From Phaeodactylum tricornutum CCAP 1055/1 (taxonomy: Eukaryota; Bacillariophyta; Bacillariophyceae; Surirellales; Neidiaceae), in the NCBI RefSeq assembly GCF_000150955.2, contig NC_011675.1, positions 148,827-212,826 on the forward strand: a stretch of DNA of 64,000 nt, given 5' to 3'. Positions 33,926 through 44,663 of the stretch are shown here, piece by piece; the first letter of the stretch is position 1; every line of letters starts with the position of its first letter. The notes beneath the pieces were generated by a model. It was not told the DNA's origin, did not search any database, and saw nothing but the letters and a program-made list of their open reading frames with translations. The position numbers were made by a program, and so were the translations under genes.

Positions 33926-34317
33926 GATCTAGCTATGTAATCGAGTCAAATAGCGATTGCCGACCACACTCCAATCTTTCAAGAAGAGAGTTAACTGCCT
34001 GCGTTTCGAGTGGGTCAAGATGATTGCTTACCGCTGTGTAAACTGTCAGGCACCCTGTTTCGGAATTGCTGCTCTCACAGGCACGTAGCGATGATAGCAC
34101 AGTCAATCGCAGCCGAAAAAGCTTCGAGCGGAGGCCATACGGACCCGGATTTCCAAGTTTTTTGCGAGATGACGAGCGTCTGGCCGTAAACCTTCATTCT
34201 AAGGAAGCGTAAACCGACCAACGATTTTCTGGGTTGCTCTCCTTCCGATCCGAGCCAGTGTCGTGTCGGCGTAAGGCTAAAGCTGTTTTCAAAGAAAAGA
34301 CCTGATTCAAGCTTACC
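33926..34317. other. Divergent promoter region
   Basis: 392 nt between the NDUFB11-like gene and the SPB1 gene, presumably holding both promoters. No other feature seen. Confidence 0.5.
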
Positions 34318-37300
34318 ATGGCGGGCGAAAAGCGCAAGAAGTTCCACGATAAGGACAAGTACTATCGCTGTAAGTTGCACAGCTGAAATAAGAACCGAGT
34401 GACCTCTTTCCCGATTGAAACGCTTTCTCACGTCTTGCAAACCGTATTCGTTTCATCTTGCTCTACTCTCAAGTGGCCAAAGAGCAAGGCCTACGATCGC
34501 GTGCGGCTTTCAAGCTAACCCAGATTAACCGAAAGTACCCTGTTTTGGAAAAGGCTCAGAATGCGGTTTTAGATTTGTGTGCAGCACCTGGTGGTTGGAC
34601 GCAGGTTGCGGCGCGTACCTGCAACAAGTCAGTCCCCATCATCGCCGTCGATATCTTGCCCATTCGGAGTTTTGCGAATGCGCAGAATATTACGACCTTG
34701 ATTGGTGACATTACCACGGACAAGTGCAAGTCCGATATCAAACATGCGCTTCAGGGAAGACCAGTGGATGTTGTCTTGCACGATGGAGCTCCCAATATTG
34801 GTGCCGATTACGGAAAGGATGCCTACGAACAGAACGAAATTGCCCTGCACGCATTGCGGTGTGCGACACAGCATTTAGTCAAGGGTGGGACTTTTATTAC
34901 CAAAGTGTATCGCTCGCGTGATTACGCATCGTTTCAATGGTTACTGCAGCAGCTATTTCAAGGTGTACAAGCCTTCAAGCCCAAAGCTAGTCGTGCCCAG
35001 TCGGCCGAAATCTTTTTGGTCTGTGAAAAATACAAGGCACCCAGCAAACTTGACCCACGTTTGTTAGATCCTAAGCATGTCTTTGAAGCCGTGGAGGGAG
35101 AAACTACAGGAGGGAGTATGTCCGCGAATCCGAACATGACAATCTTTCACAAAAATTGGGATAAAGATCGCCGCAAGCGCGGAGGTTACGATCACGAACA
35201 TTTGGATATGACAATGCGGCACGTCGACAACATTTCGTCTTTTGTCAACACGTCTGGACTTAAAGAAGCGATTCAGATTCTCAGTCAGTCAACGGGGCTA
35301 GCTTTTACGTGCCACGAGTGTGGAGGTAAAAATGAGCAGGTGGAGCCCTCCTGTGATTGTGGGTTTTTCCTCAACCATCCCTTGACCTCCGTTGAGATCA
35401 AAGAATGTGTCAGCGACTTGCAAGTCTTAAACAAGTCTGATTTTAAGGGGCTTCTGGCTTGGCGCACCAAGATGCAAGATGCTTTAAAAGCGCGTCAAGA
35501 CCGTCAAGGAGAGGACGAATCGGGCGGTGATGACGACGACTCAAAAGCTGGCAGCAACGACGACGAAGAACACGATTCCGATAAAGAGGAAGAGGAAATT
35601 CAAGCAGAAATCCAGCAAATGCGAGAACGGCGACAGCGAGAAAAGAAGCGCCGAAAGAAGAAGGAGCGTGCTCTCGCTGCCAAGCGCCGTCGAGCTTCGG
35701 CCTTGGGTATGGACCTGAACGCGATAGATGTGCCTGACCATGATAAGTTGTTTTCGTTGGCACAAATCAGCACCAAAGGAGATCTGCAGGCCGCCTCTGA
35801 AGTTAATCTTGATCAATTTACAGACGAACAACTCTTTGGAGACTCAGATGACGATATTGTAGTCGGAGAGGATCAAGAGGACGATACGAACAGCGAAGAC
35901 GACGACCGGCTAAGTCGTAGAGAGAAAGAACTCAATGCGGCGTACGATTCTTACCTGCAAAACACTAAGGATGGCTTAGCCAAAAGTGGTACCAAAATGG
36001 CAAAACGTTCCAAAAAGCTCCAGCGATTAAAGGTAGCAGAAGAAGCCGCCGAAGACCAAGAAATGGCACAGACTTCCACGGCTTACATGAAAGGTGACGC
36101 AAAAACATATGCCAAAATGCTACAAGGCGATGATGACAGCGACGGTCCAGATCAAGATTCTGAGGATGAAGAGGACGACGGTTTCGAGGCAGATCCTATG
36201 ACCCCGGAAGAGCATGCGCAGATGCAACGCAGCAAAAAGCAAAAGGCCGGCATCGATGATGCCAACCCGCTTATTCACAGATTTTCCGACGAACCGTCGT
36301 CGGTAAAGAGTGCGAGGTGGTTTAGCAACCCCTTGTTTCAGACGATTGGGAAAACGGCGCAGTTGACGCAGTCCAACAAATCTTTGGATGTTGAGGACGA
36401 AGCGGGAAGTTCGGATTCAGAGCCCGAAGACTCGAAAGGAAACCGGAGCAATGGCACGAAAAGTTTTAATCTTAGCGCCGAAGATGTAGTGGCGATGATG
36501 CCGAAGACGGACAAGGAAAAGCGGCACGAAAAACGACTGAAGCAAATGGCTCGTGACGAAAGAAAGAAAGCAAAGCGTGCCAAAAAATCTGGCGATCTTG
36601 AGGGGGAGTTTCAGATTGCCCCTGCCGATGAAGAGTCTGTAGACGAAGCCGACGATAGTTTAAAGAATATGACAGATTCCCAAAGAAAGACTGTATTGGA
36701 AGCACGGGAGCTGATTAAGGCCGGGATGGGTAATGCATCTAGGGATGACAACCACGGGACGGGATTCGATATCGTTTCCGAAGCAGAATCAAGAATGATA
36801 GGCAAGCGGCCTTTGGAAGTTGTAGACGATCGGAAATATGATAGCGATCACGAAGAGTACGACAGCGATGACTATGCCCAGACTCTTGCCCTGGGTACAA
36901 TGATGCTTCGTCGCAGTAAAGAGAAAGCCCTTGTGGATGCTTCTTACAATCGCTATGCGTGGAACGATCCCAATGATTTACCTGAATGGTTTGTGGACGA
37001 CGAGAACAAGCACTACCGACCGCAACTTCCAATCCCGCCTGCACTCATAGCCAAAATGAAAGAAAAGATGCTTGCTCTATCTGCAAAGCCGATTGCGAAG
37101 GTTGCAGAGGCCCGCGCAAGAAAGCAGAAACGAGCCAAAACCAAGCTCGCGGCCGCCAAAAAGCAGGCAGAGGCACTGGCAAACAATTCGGACATGTCAG
37201 AGGCAATGAAATTAAAAGCAATCAGCAAGGCTCTTCGGGGTCAGGATGCGAAACGCCCGGGCAAGTCATACGTTGTTGCCAAAAAAGGCCGAGGCGCCAA

Positions 37301-37436
37301 GGGTGCAAAGGGTGTCAAGGTCGTGGATAAGCGCATGAAGTCCGATAAGCGCTCTATGGAAAGAACCGAAAAAAAGCGAAGCAAAGGAAAGCAGAATGGT
37401 CTTGTAGGGTCGAAGAAACGACGCAATCACAAGTAA
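34318..37436 (+). CDS. SPB1: SPB1/FTSJ3 rRNA 2'-O-methyltransferase
   Basis: Nucleolar methyltransferase for 60S subunit rRNA. Exon 1, 34318-34369, is short and encodes MAGEKRKKFHDKDKYYR; the intron 34370-34473 (GTAAGT..TCAAG) is followed by exon 2, 34474-37436. The 1004-aa product starts with an FtsJ/RrmJ domain: YYRLAKEQGLRSRAAFKL, the SAM-binding LDLCAAPGGW, LHDGAPN, TFITKVYRS and SAEIFLV, giving the K-D-K-E catalytic tetrad. A middle domain (LLDPKHVFEAVE), a long acidic/Lys-rich coiled region and an SPB1 C-terminal domain (YNRYAWNDPNDLPEWFVDDENKHYRPQLP) follow. Domain order and length match yeast Spb1 and human FTSJ3. The first exon is too short for an ORF finder, so the start was found by splice continuity. 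Confidence 0.95.
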
Positions 37437-37524
37437 ATACAATCAGAATTATTTTTGTGAATTTAGGGGTACTTAAGCATACATAAACCTACGTGCGAAC
37501 TATCAATCAACTGAGCAGGAATGC

Positions 37525-38016
37525 CTAGGCTTTCTTTTCTTCTTCCTGGGGTCCCTCGGTGATCGCAATCTTTTTGAGAGGTTTCTCCTCTTTCGCCTTT
37601 TTGGGCGCCGTCAAAGTTAACACTCCGTCCACAAGGTTAGCCGTCATTTTCTCCATATCAATGTTGTCACCGATCGTAAAGCGTTTATCGAAACGCGTCT
37701 CCGAAACTTCGCCTTTTTTCTCGACCTTTCGTCCTCCGGATATGCGAAGAACCTTGCCCTCGTTCTCAAGTTCGACATTCATGTCGGCGGCTTTGACGCC
37801 AGGAACGTCCACGTGGATCTGATACTTTCCTTCGTTCTCGCTGATCTCGTAGCCGGGAGAGGTTCGGAGAAGAGACATGTCCTCGTTGCGCTCCAAGTTT
37901 GTGAGAACCGGCATCAAGTCAAAGATCGGGTCTCGCGAAAAGAACGGCGAGGGAGCGAAGAACTCGTCAACACCATGTCCGAAGAAGGGATTGTGGTTGT
38001 ATCGGTTGAGCGCCAT
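37525..38016 (-). CDS. HSP20: Small heat-shock protein, Hsp20/alpha-crystallin family
   Basis: ATP-independent chaperone, 163 aa. The N-terminal arm (MALNRYNHNPFFGHGVDEFF) leads to an alpha-crystallin domain: YEISENEGKYQIHVDVPGVKAADMNVELENEGKVLRISGGRK, then RFTIGDNIDMEKMTANLVDGVLTLTAPK. The C-terminal IxI motif is IAI, followed by an acidic tail. The Met at 38016 is preferred over the upstream frame start at 38199, because homology begins there and the upstream part is unrelated. A heat-shock-element-like cluster (TTCTTCGAAATTC, 38164-38176) lies about 150 nt upstream but its spacing is imperfect. No targeting signal is seen, so probably cytosolic. Confidence 0.93.
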   Translation of the reverse strand: MALNRYNHNPFFGHGVDEFFAPSPFFSRDPIFDLMPVLTNLERNEDMSLLRTSPGYEISENEGKYQIHVDVPGVKAADMNVELENEGKVLRISGGRKVEKKGEVSETRFDKRFTIGDNIDMEKMTANLVDGVLTLTAPKKAKEEKPLKKIAITEGPQEEEKKA

Positions 38017-39258
38017 TGTTAAAGCTTTTGGAAGTGGCTGTATTTTGCAAGGTAAATGTGAATAATCTCTGGGGTTTGTAAATTGTGAGAATAGTTGAAG
38101 GGATCTGAAATGGAGAAAAAATGAGATGCGAACACTTTTTGGTGTGGGACTGAAACTTTTGTGTTCTTCGAAATTCGGTGACAGGTGGAACGCATACATT
38201 CCTCTTTAGATTCGTAATCTTTAAGTGTTTTTGGTCTTTAGAATGGAACCAGGAATTACGCATAGAATAATGGTGCGACACAAGATGTCAAGGAAGATAT
38301 CGTCCGTGACCCAGCCAAGGCCACTTTTGCTGACTGAAACAAAAGTCAAGGATGGAGAGGAATTTTATGGCAACTGAGCGCAAGCAGCCGAGGCCCACCC
38401 CAATCCCAGCTCGTCTGCAGTGGGATCTTGGAGTATCGAAACGATTCAACCGCAAAAGCATGATCTGATACCATCAATGATGGCTCACCCTATTCTCTAG
38501 AGTAGATTCTCTGCGGAACAAGCTTCCGAAATGGATGCGAATCCTCACGCTTCGCAAGTTTGATTCACAGTCGAAGGGACCAATTGCCCGGGAGCACAGC
38601 AGTTCCAAATTTTGGCTAACTGTGTGACAAAGAGAACCCACGTTACTCTTAGCTGACCTGAACTACCGCGTAGTATACTTTGAATAACACAAATCTTGTT
38701 TGAAACTTTGGAACTTGTAGCGGATGGTGTGACATTCGTTGTCTCACGATTGCGTTTTTCAGTCACGTTCGAGACTTGCGTTCGTGAGAACACGTCAGAA
38801 CTTCTCGCCAGCGAGGGACGGGTGAGATCTGCTCGCAGAACAAGGAACAGATTTAGCGTCGTTTGGAACCGCGACGGTGACGACTTTGCCACCAAAGGCA
38901 ACCTAACTACACGACTCCCACCTCGTGGCGTGAGTGACCTACGTCACTCTGGGACCCAAAACTACGCATGTGGACACTTAGAAGATATTACAGGCCAATT
39001 AAAAACTCTCCTACCTCCCGACCTTCTGGAGTTGCGAGACAATCATACCAGCATTCATTTGGGCCGTCAGCAGAAGCCGAGATCGGAACGAAAAGAACAA
39101 CGTACAAATACAGGCTTTGTTACGCAAGTCTTTCGTCTCCGAAAAAGGACAACGCAAGGGGTAGCTTATATAAATGTACCTGGCTGTGAGCTCACTCGGA
39201 TAGTTACAGCTCTGGTCCATTGGAGCAGACAGTGCATACTCCCTCTAGAATCAACACC
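38017..39258. other. Divergent promoter region
   Basis: About 1.2 kb between HSP20 and the HCF164-like gene. The plus-strand ORF 38696-39262 and the minus-strand ORF 38545-38901 have no protein-like pattern, and the former overlaps the next start codon. No gene called. Confidence 0.45.
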
Positions 39259-40326
39259 ATGACACTCACTGACGGCCGTTTCCAGTTTCGAGCCTGGCGG
39301 TTCTTCCAGCCATCCAACGCTGGGCTTCTACTAACAATACTTCATTTTATCACGCTGATATCTCATTCTACCGATTCTTTTGCTGCCACTGCTCATCCTA
39401 CCGAGTGCCGACGTCTTTCGTGTGCCGCAATATTACGGCTCCAGAGTACCAGCGGCAATCCCAGGCCCACTTCGTCTTCATCATCCGCCGACACAGCTCC
39501 TGGAGACCAGCATCAGAGTTCCGTTCAGAACGACGACAGCAACGAAGCCCTTTTTATAACAAACGGAAGTGTGAAACTGAATGATCCGTCAAAGACTCCT
39601 CCTTCATCGCAGTTTGGCGACAGTGTTCAGTTTGGGCAAGTTGTCCGCCCAAAATACCTCGACAAAGACGCCGATCCCCCAGTCGGTTTGACAATGAATG
39701 CTGATTCAACGAACAGAGATGATTCCACGACAGCATCGAAAGCGACACCTTCCGATGAGGATCTGGCGGCATCGCTGCGACGTCGAAATCTTAACGTAGC
39801 CGTGGGATCTATTGCTCTCGCTCTCGCCAATTTCGCCTGGCAGTTCTTCCACCCGATTGAACCTGTACAACTGTTAATGTCCATGCAAGCCGAATCTCCA
39901 CCGCTTTCCGTGATTGGCAAAAACGGCAAGCCCACAGTGGTGGACTTCTGGGCACCATGGTGTGAAAATTGCAAGCTCATTGCCCCAACTCTGCTGCAAA
40001 TTGAACAAGAGTACGGGGACAAGGTAAACTTCGTCATGGTCAATGCTGACAAGCGCGAGGCGTGGTCTTTCATTGATGCCTTTGGCGTGGACGCCATCCC
40101 ACACTTGGCCCTCGTTTCCGCCAACGGCGACGTGGAGACGGCATTGATTGGACCGATTCCAAAACGTGTCCTGCGTGCCGATTTAGATGTGTTGCTAGAA
40201 AACGCCGCCCGAGCGTCTCCGGCTGATGGAAACAGTCGTACCAGTGCACCCCCAACGAAATTGCCGTATACAATGCTCGATGTTTTTGCTGACGCGCCGG
40301 AGAAGCGCCGGGTGCAGTTTGATTGA
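39259..40326 (+). CDS. HCF164-like thylakoid thioredoxin
   Basis: Membrane-anchored thioredoxin-fold protein that passes reducing power for cytochrome b6f assembly in plants. 355 aa from the ATG at 39259. Signal-peptide-like helix (LLLTILHFITLISH) then SFAATAHP, fitting plastid import; a low-complexity Ser/Thr region; a membrane anchor (VAVGSIALALANFAWQFF, about 180-197); then the thioredoxin domain with the WCENC active site (Cys235, Cys238), KVNFVMVNADK, AIPHLALV and the cis-Pro in the IPH block. HCF164 proteins normally have WCEVC. Length is longer than plant HCF164 because of the presequence. Confidence 0.85.
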   Translation: MTLTDGRFQFRAWRFFQPSNAGLLLTILHFITLISHSTDSFAATAHPTECRRLSCAAILRLQSTSGNPRPTSSSSSADTAPGDQHQSSVQNDDSNEALFITNGSVKLNDPSKTPPSSQFGDSVQFGQVVRPKYLDKDADPPVGLTMNADSTNRDDSTTASKATPSDEDLAASLRRRNLNVAVGSIALALANFAWQFFHPIEPVQLLMSMQAESPPLSVIGKNGKPTVVDFWAPWCENCKLIAPTLLQIEQEYGDKVNFVMVNADKREAWSFIDAFGVDAIPHLALVSANGDVETALIGPIPKRVLRADLDVLLENAARASPADGNSRTSAPPTKLPYTMLDVFADAPEKRRVQFD

Positions 40327-41153
40327 GTAAGAGGCAACAACGCTAAGAGCTCTGTATCATTATTACTTTATAGATTGGAGCATTGCTCGAGTAAAATAAA
40401 ATCGGCTCTGGACTGCACCAAAAGGAATCTAGTCCCGGCCCTCCAGGTTGTAGAGACACGTAACATCACAGAAAAATACCCCTGTGTTTGATAAAGTTGT
40501 TGCGGTGTATAGACACGCCACTTTTGCAACTCTGGGGCGTGGCCTTGCCCCTCAAACCAGGGTGCACAGTCGTTCTCCTCGACGAGGCCTCTAAAGAAAG
40601 GCGTGGGCGATTGCTAACTGTTTCAAAGAACTTCGAAAGCGTTGGCGATCACGTCACTTCCAATATGTGAATTACCCCGTTCTTGCTTTGGCCTTTTCGA
40701 TCCAAAGTTTCCAGCATAGCACACATCACGTATGAATGGGTACGGCATCCGAAAGAAAGCTAGTCCGAAAGCAACAATTGATTGCCCAACGGAGGATACT
40801 AGAGTGAAAGTGTATGGAAAAATTAACCGAGATTAGTAAAGATGAACGGCATGGCTTACAGCATTACGAGGCGTAGACGTGTCTGGAAAAGCGGTATCGG
40901 ATTTATTCATGCGATTCAAGGCTGTTGCTCGTTCGCTTTTGAAGAGACGGAATCCCGATCAGCGACTGCACTACCGCTAACAATCAATATAACCAGTGCA
41001 ATGTGGTCAGTCCAGTTTGATAAAGATTGCTGTACTTTGTGCTTGGCCAAATGACTCTCCTTTTCGCACCTATCACCATTGGGCATCAACCATACAAACC
41101 CCATCAGTGGAAAAGCATGGATAGACGTTTTAGTGCACCTTGGTATCCATTTT
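40327..41153. other. Intergenic region, convergent 3' ends
   Basis: About 0.8 kb between converging genes. ORFs 40488-40670 and 40842-41054 are short and unsupported. Nothing recognised. Confidence 0.45.
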
Positions 41154-42182
41154 TTACAACTTGCGTACATCTGGTGACACCTCCTCGCCTTTGTATTCTC
41201 TTTCTGGGAAAGGGAATCCGTATAAGCTACCATCCTTGTGCACAATCTCGGACTCCCAAGGCAAGGCATAAGATCCGTGTACCATATCCTTCATATACGT
41301 ATATGGACAGTCACGAGCACCACCCTTGACCGCAACGTAGCCACGGTGACCAAATTGGTAGGGATTGTTCTCCACACCCCATCCGACCCGAGCCTCACGC
41401 ACCAAGTCCGGCCGCACCTCGGCCGTAATGATTTCATCAGCACGCCCGCTGCCCTCCACGAGTGGAACACCGTCGAAATTGCAAATCATGCCCTGGCCCA
41501 TGGAATCGAAACTCCCGTCACTTCCGCACATGCAAACTGAGGCTGTTACCATGAGATTACAAAAGGCATTGGCTTGATTGGTTACGCACCAAGAATGCTT
41601 GATTGGTGCCGTATACCCAGCGGTACGGATCATGATTTCGGCTCCCTTGTAGGCGCACTCGCGTGCCATCTCGGGAAACATTCCGTCATGGCAAATAATC
41701 AAAGCCAGCTTGCAACCATTTGGTCCATCGCATACGGGAATTCCGATGTTACCTGGTTCCCATGGCTCTATTGGTACCCAAGGGTGCAGTTTACGATAGT
41801 ATAGCTTGACCTCACCTTTATCGTCAATGATAATGCCAGTATTGTACGGGTTGCCGTCTGGGTTTTTTTCCATGATGGAAAAACATCCCCAAATAAAATG
41901 TTTCTTGCATGCCTCTTTAAAGGCGGCAACCTCTGGCCCTTCCATATGACACATGAACTTCGCCCTGGTATCCATGGACAATCCTTGTAGCGAATATTCT
42001 GGAAAGACGACGAGATCCATCGTCCTCATATTTCGACGCGCTTTGCCGACTATCTCGCAGATTCTTGTCGTTTGCTCGGCGAGATCTCCTGGAGTGACGA
42101 TGACGGGAAGTTGAAGCTGTACCATTCCCAGAACAACGCCACTGGCGCTCTTGTTCAATCCTCCTAATCCACAGCCGCTCAT
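41154..42182 (-). CDS. amiF-like: Formamidase (AmiF-like, nitrilase superfamily)
   Basis: Hydrolyses formamide or a short aliphatic amide to ammonia and acid. 342 aa, single exon. The nitrilase triad is visible as Glu62 (VVFPEYS), Lys131 (YYRKLHPW) and Cys164 (ICHDGMFPE). Long stretches follow bacterial formamidase closely: NPYNTGIIID, IEPWEPGNIGIPVCDGPNG, MICNFDGVPLVEG and GVENNPYQFGHRGYVA. The length equals the bacterial enzyme (about 334-345 aa). No targeting signal, so cytosolic. An origin from bacteria by transfer is plausible from the closeness, but needs a tree. A role in nitrogen scavenging is inference. It is followed by the divergently unrelated NOX gene on the same strand. Confidence 0.9.
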   Translation of the reverse strand: MSGCGLGGLNKSASGVVLGMVQLQLPVIVTPGDLAEQTTRICEIVGKARRNMRTMDLVVFPEYSLQGLSMDTRAKFMCHMEGPEVAAFKEACKKHFIWGCFSIMEKNPDGNPYNTGIIIDDKGEVKLYYRKLHPWVPIEPWEPGNIGIPVCDGPNGCKLALIICHDGMFPEMARECAYKGAEIMIRTAGYTAPIKHSWCVTNQANAFCNLMVTASVCMCGSDGSFDSMGQGMICNFDGVPLVEGSGRADEIITAEVRPDLVREARVGWGVENNPYQFGHRGYVAVKGGARDCPYTYMKDMVHGSYALPWESEIVHKDGSLYGFPFPEREYKGEEVSPDVRKL

Positions 42183-42422
42183 ATTGATACAATGATGGTA
42201 TAGGTGAACAAAATCTTCTCATAAAATTGTGAAGATTAAAAAAATACATCCCGTGTTTTCGTTTCATTTCCCGTATGTCCGTCAAATGACACGTCATCCT
42301 GTTTTTACTATCTATACGCAATATACAAACGATGGTGGAGAGCATGTCCCGCAAACGGTTCATGGAACTTTTTTAAAATACATTATATCCAAATTATCGA
42401 CAGCCTTAAGTGCCGACAGCGT

Positions 42423-44663
42423 TCAAAAATTCTCCTTGTGGACCAGCACTCGACAACGACAAGCTGTTCCGGTGGCACGGCGCACCGTGTAGTGATGCTG
42501 GGCCGTAACTTTATGAGCAGTTCGCTGCAGCGTTCGGGCAATGGCGGGAGCCCCGCAAAAGAAGACTCCCACCGCGTCACCCTCTGGATGCGACGTGTGG
42601 GCCTTTTCGAGAGCTTCGGCCAACAGAGCATCCCAATCGGGTCTCCCGGCAGTCAAAATGTGATCAGGTCCATGATCGGCGAGAGGATTGCGGTGCACCA
42701 GATCCTCTTCTTTGTCGCGCGTCGCAAAGAGACGCAACGAGAATACTTTGGACAGTCCCGGAAGCGTGCGGACAAGACTCGGTGCTGCAAAGGACATATC
42801 CTCGTACTTCTTGGCGACCCAGATTCCTGTTACAGAGTGAATCGCATCCACGCCCCGAGTAGGTTCTTCCGTATGTGGTGGACGCGCCGTCGCATAGAAA
42901 ATATGGAAGATTCGAACCGAATGTAGCGCAATAAATGCACCGTAGAACACAAAGTAAGAAATGGCTTCAGGCTTACTTGGAGAGTGGCGAGTAGAGACCG
43001 CCGTGGCCAACGCAGCCCCGTCCAGCAGCACGATCCCCATTTCCAGAGCGAAGACAAGTGAGCGGACATATCGACCGCCATAGACCACAAGCGACAAAGC
43101 GACCTTGCTCCCAAAGATAATTAACGCGATCGTTGAGGCTATGATTTGAATCAAGGCTGCTTCTTTGCCGAACCCAAACAGCCAGACACTAAACACAGTG
43201 ACCTCCACGAAAAGTGAGAACAAGAAAAGACAGATGTTGACTGTCATCGTTTCAAGAGTACTGGCGTAGTATGCAAGTTTACCACGCAGTGTCTTGAATG
43301 GACGATCCATCTCAATCACATCAACCGCATTCACGTCAACACATGCCAGTAACCTGTCTTCAGCAACTTCATCAAAGGGCAAGTCCATATCCTCGGATAT
43401 AAAGGAAGAGCTGGGGGCCGTAAACTCAGAAGTCGAGGGAGGTGGAACTTTTTTGACCAGACCCTTGGTCGCCCTCACCAAGTAGGCCCATACCGATAAA
43501 AGCGGGGTCACACCGATTCCTGATCCAATCACTACCAAGTGTCTGTAGTTCAGATAGTTCTGAGCCGGTGCTCCAAATGGACCGCGGAGATTCACAGTCA
43601 TGCTCAACGGCGCTTTCGGTTCTTCCACGTCGCCGCCCTGAAATGTATCCGCGAGGTCGAACAGTCCATTAGTCCATCGGCCCAGAGCTTTGATGCAAAA
43701 GGAAACAGTATTATCACTGTTTGGGGCGCTTGCAATGGTAAACGGATGCCATTCATATCGCGACAACTCGGGAATTTGGATCTCGGCATACTGACCCGGA
43801 CGATACTTGTACGCACTGCTGCGAAGAATCAGCTCAACGACCTTTTCGCCACCACCTTGCCCTTCGCCACCGAACGCTTGGAATCGCACTACCCCCGCCT
43901 GCACCGTCTTGTACATCATACGGCGCATAAAGCTATCCACAATGTAAATGGCAATGGGCAAAGATGCCGTATACATCAATATGGGCTTACCGCGGATCGT
44001 TCCGTGGATGATCAGCAATGGCAATACGCAGGTAATGCTAATCATGTGCGCCACCCAGAATAGTCGAAAGCCCCATGTCGTGCGCCGGACGCGCTCCAAG
44101 GTCGTCATGAAGAACCCAGCAAAGATCCAAAAGAGGAAAATTCCCGTCACCAAGAGCTGCTTGGTCGCCAGACCGTCCCCCCACAACCAAATCGGACCGC
44201 CCTCGATGCGTAGCTCTTTGGTGGCGTAGTTGATGACCTGGGGAATGGTGTGCACGACACATCCCATAAAGATGATCGTCCAAGCGATCATTTTGTGATA
44301 ATAGGGCATGACGTTGTCGATGGGAAAGCCCAAATGCAACGGCGACTGCCGAAGCCAGGTCCAGAGGTACTTGGATCCGCTCAGGAATATGAGGGCAGCA
44401 TTCCAGGTTACCACTCTTCCACCGGCTCGAGCGATGGGCAGAGTGACACGCAATATGTCACTGTCCGTGACGAACCGCGTACCGGTGAACTCGTACGTAC
44501 CCCACACCAGCATGAGTATATTGAGCGCGAGCATGAGACCGAGAAAGGCGAGATTGGCACCTTGGTTGAAGAAAAAGGCTTCGGACTTGGCCCATCGAGA
44601 CACATGATGATGATCTGCTGGAGATGATGTCGTAGGGCGTGAGGAAGCTTTTACCGTTACCAT
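42423..44663 (-). CDS. NADPH oxidase / ferric reductase family flavocytochrome
   Basis: 746-aa multi-span protein moving electrons from NAD(P)H through FAD and two hemes across a membrane. The heme-bearing ferric-reductase domain (about 60-230) has paired His in NVMPYYHKMIAWTIIFMGCVVHTIP and in LFWVAHMISITCVLPLLIIHG. The FAD-binding motif is YEWHPFTIASAP, the NAD(P)H site is GSGIGVTPLLSVWAYL, and the end is VFFCGAPAIA..VHKENF, with the KENF terminus typical of NOX enzymes. Unusually, about four hydrophobic helices (residues about 450-600) interrupt the nucleotide-binding domain, a layout nearer to plant FRO-type reductases. No EF-hands. Substrate (oxygen or ferric iron) is not decidable. Confidence 0.86.
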   Translation of the reverse strand: MVTVKASSRPTTSSPADHHHVSRWAKSEAFFFNQGANLAFLGLMLALNILMLVWGTYEFTGTRFVTDSDILRVTLPIARAGGRVVTWNAALIFLSGSKYLWTWLRQSPLHLGFPIDNVMPYYHKMIAWTIIFMGCVVHTIPQVINYATKELRIEGGPIWLWGDGLATKQLLVTGIFLFWIFAGFFMTTLERVRRTTWGFRLFWVAHMISITCVLPLLIIHGTIRGKPILMYTASLPIAIYIVDSFMRRMMYKTVQAGVVRFQAFGGEGQGGGEKVVELILRSSAYKYRPGQYAEIQIPELSRYEWHPFTIASAPNSDNTVSFCIKALGRWTNGLFDLADTFQGGDVEEPKAPLSMTVNLRGPFGAPAQNYLNYRHLVVIGSGIGVTPLLSVWAYLVRATKGLVKKVPPPSTSEFTAPSSSFISEDMDLPFDEVAEDRLLACVDVNAVDVIEMDRPFKTLRGKLAYYASTLETMTVNICLFLFSLFVEVTVFSVWLFGFGKEAALIQIIASTIALIIFGSKVALSLVVYGGRYVRSLVFALEMGIVLLDGAALATAVSTRHSPSKPEAISYFVFYGAFIALHSVRIFHIFYATARPPHTEEPTRGVDAIHSVTGIWVAKKYEDMSFAAPSLVRTLPGLSKVFSLRLFATRDKEEDLVHRNPLADHGPDHILTAGRPDWDALLAEALEKAHTSHPEGDAVGVFFCGAPAIARTLQRTAHKVTAQHHYTVRRATGTACRCRVLVHKENF

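Noticed and set aside
38164-38176. Heat-shock element upstream of HSP20
   Set aside because: TTC/GAA units are present but spacing does not fit the nGAAnnTTCn rule, so it is mentioned only as a weak hint.
38696-39262. 188-codon plus-strand ORF upstream of the HCF164-like gene
   Set aside because: No protein-like pattern, and it overlaps the start of a recognisable gene in another frame.
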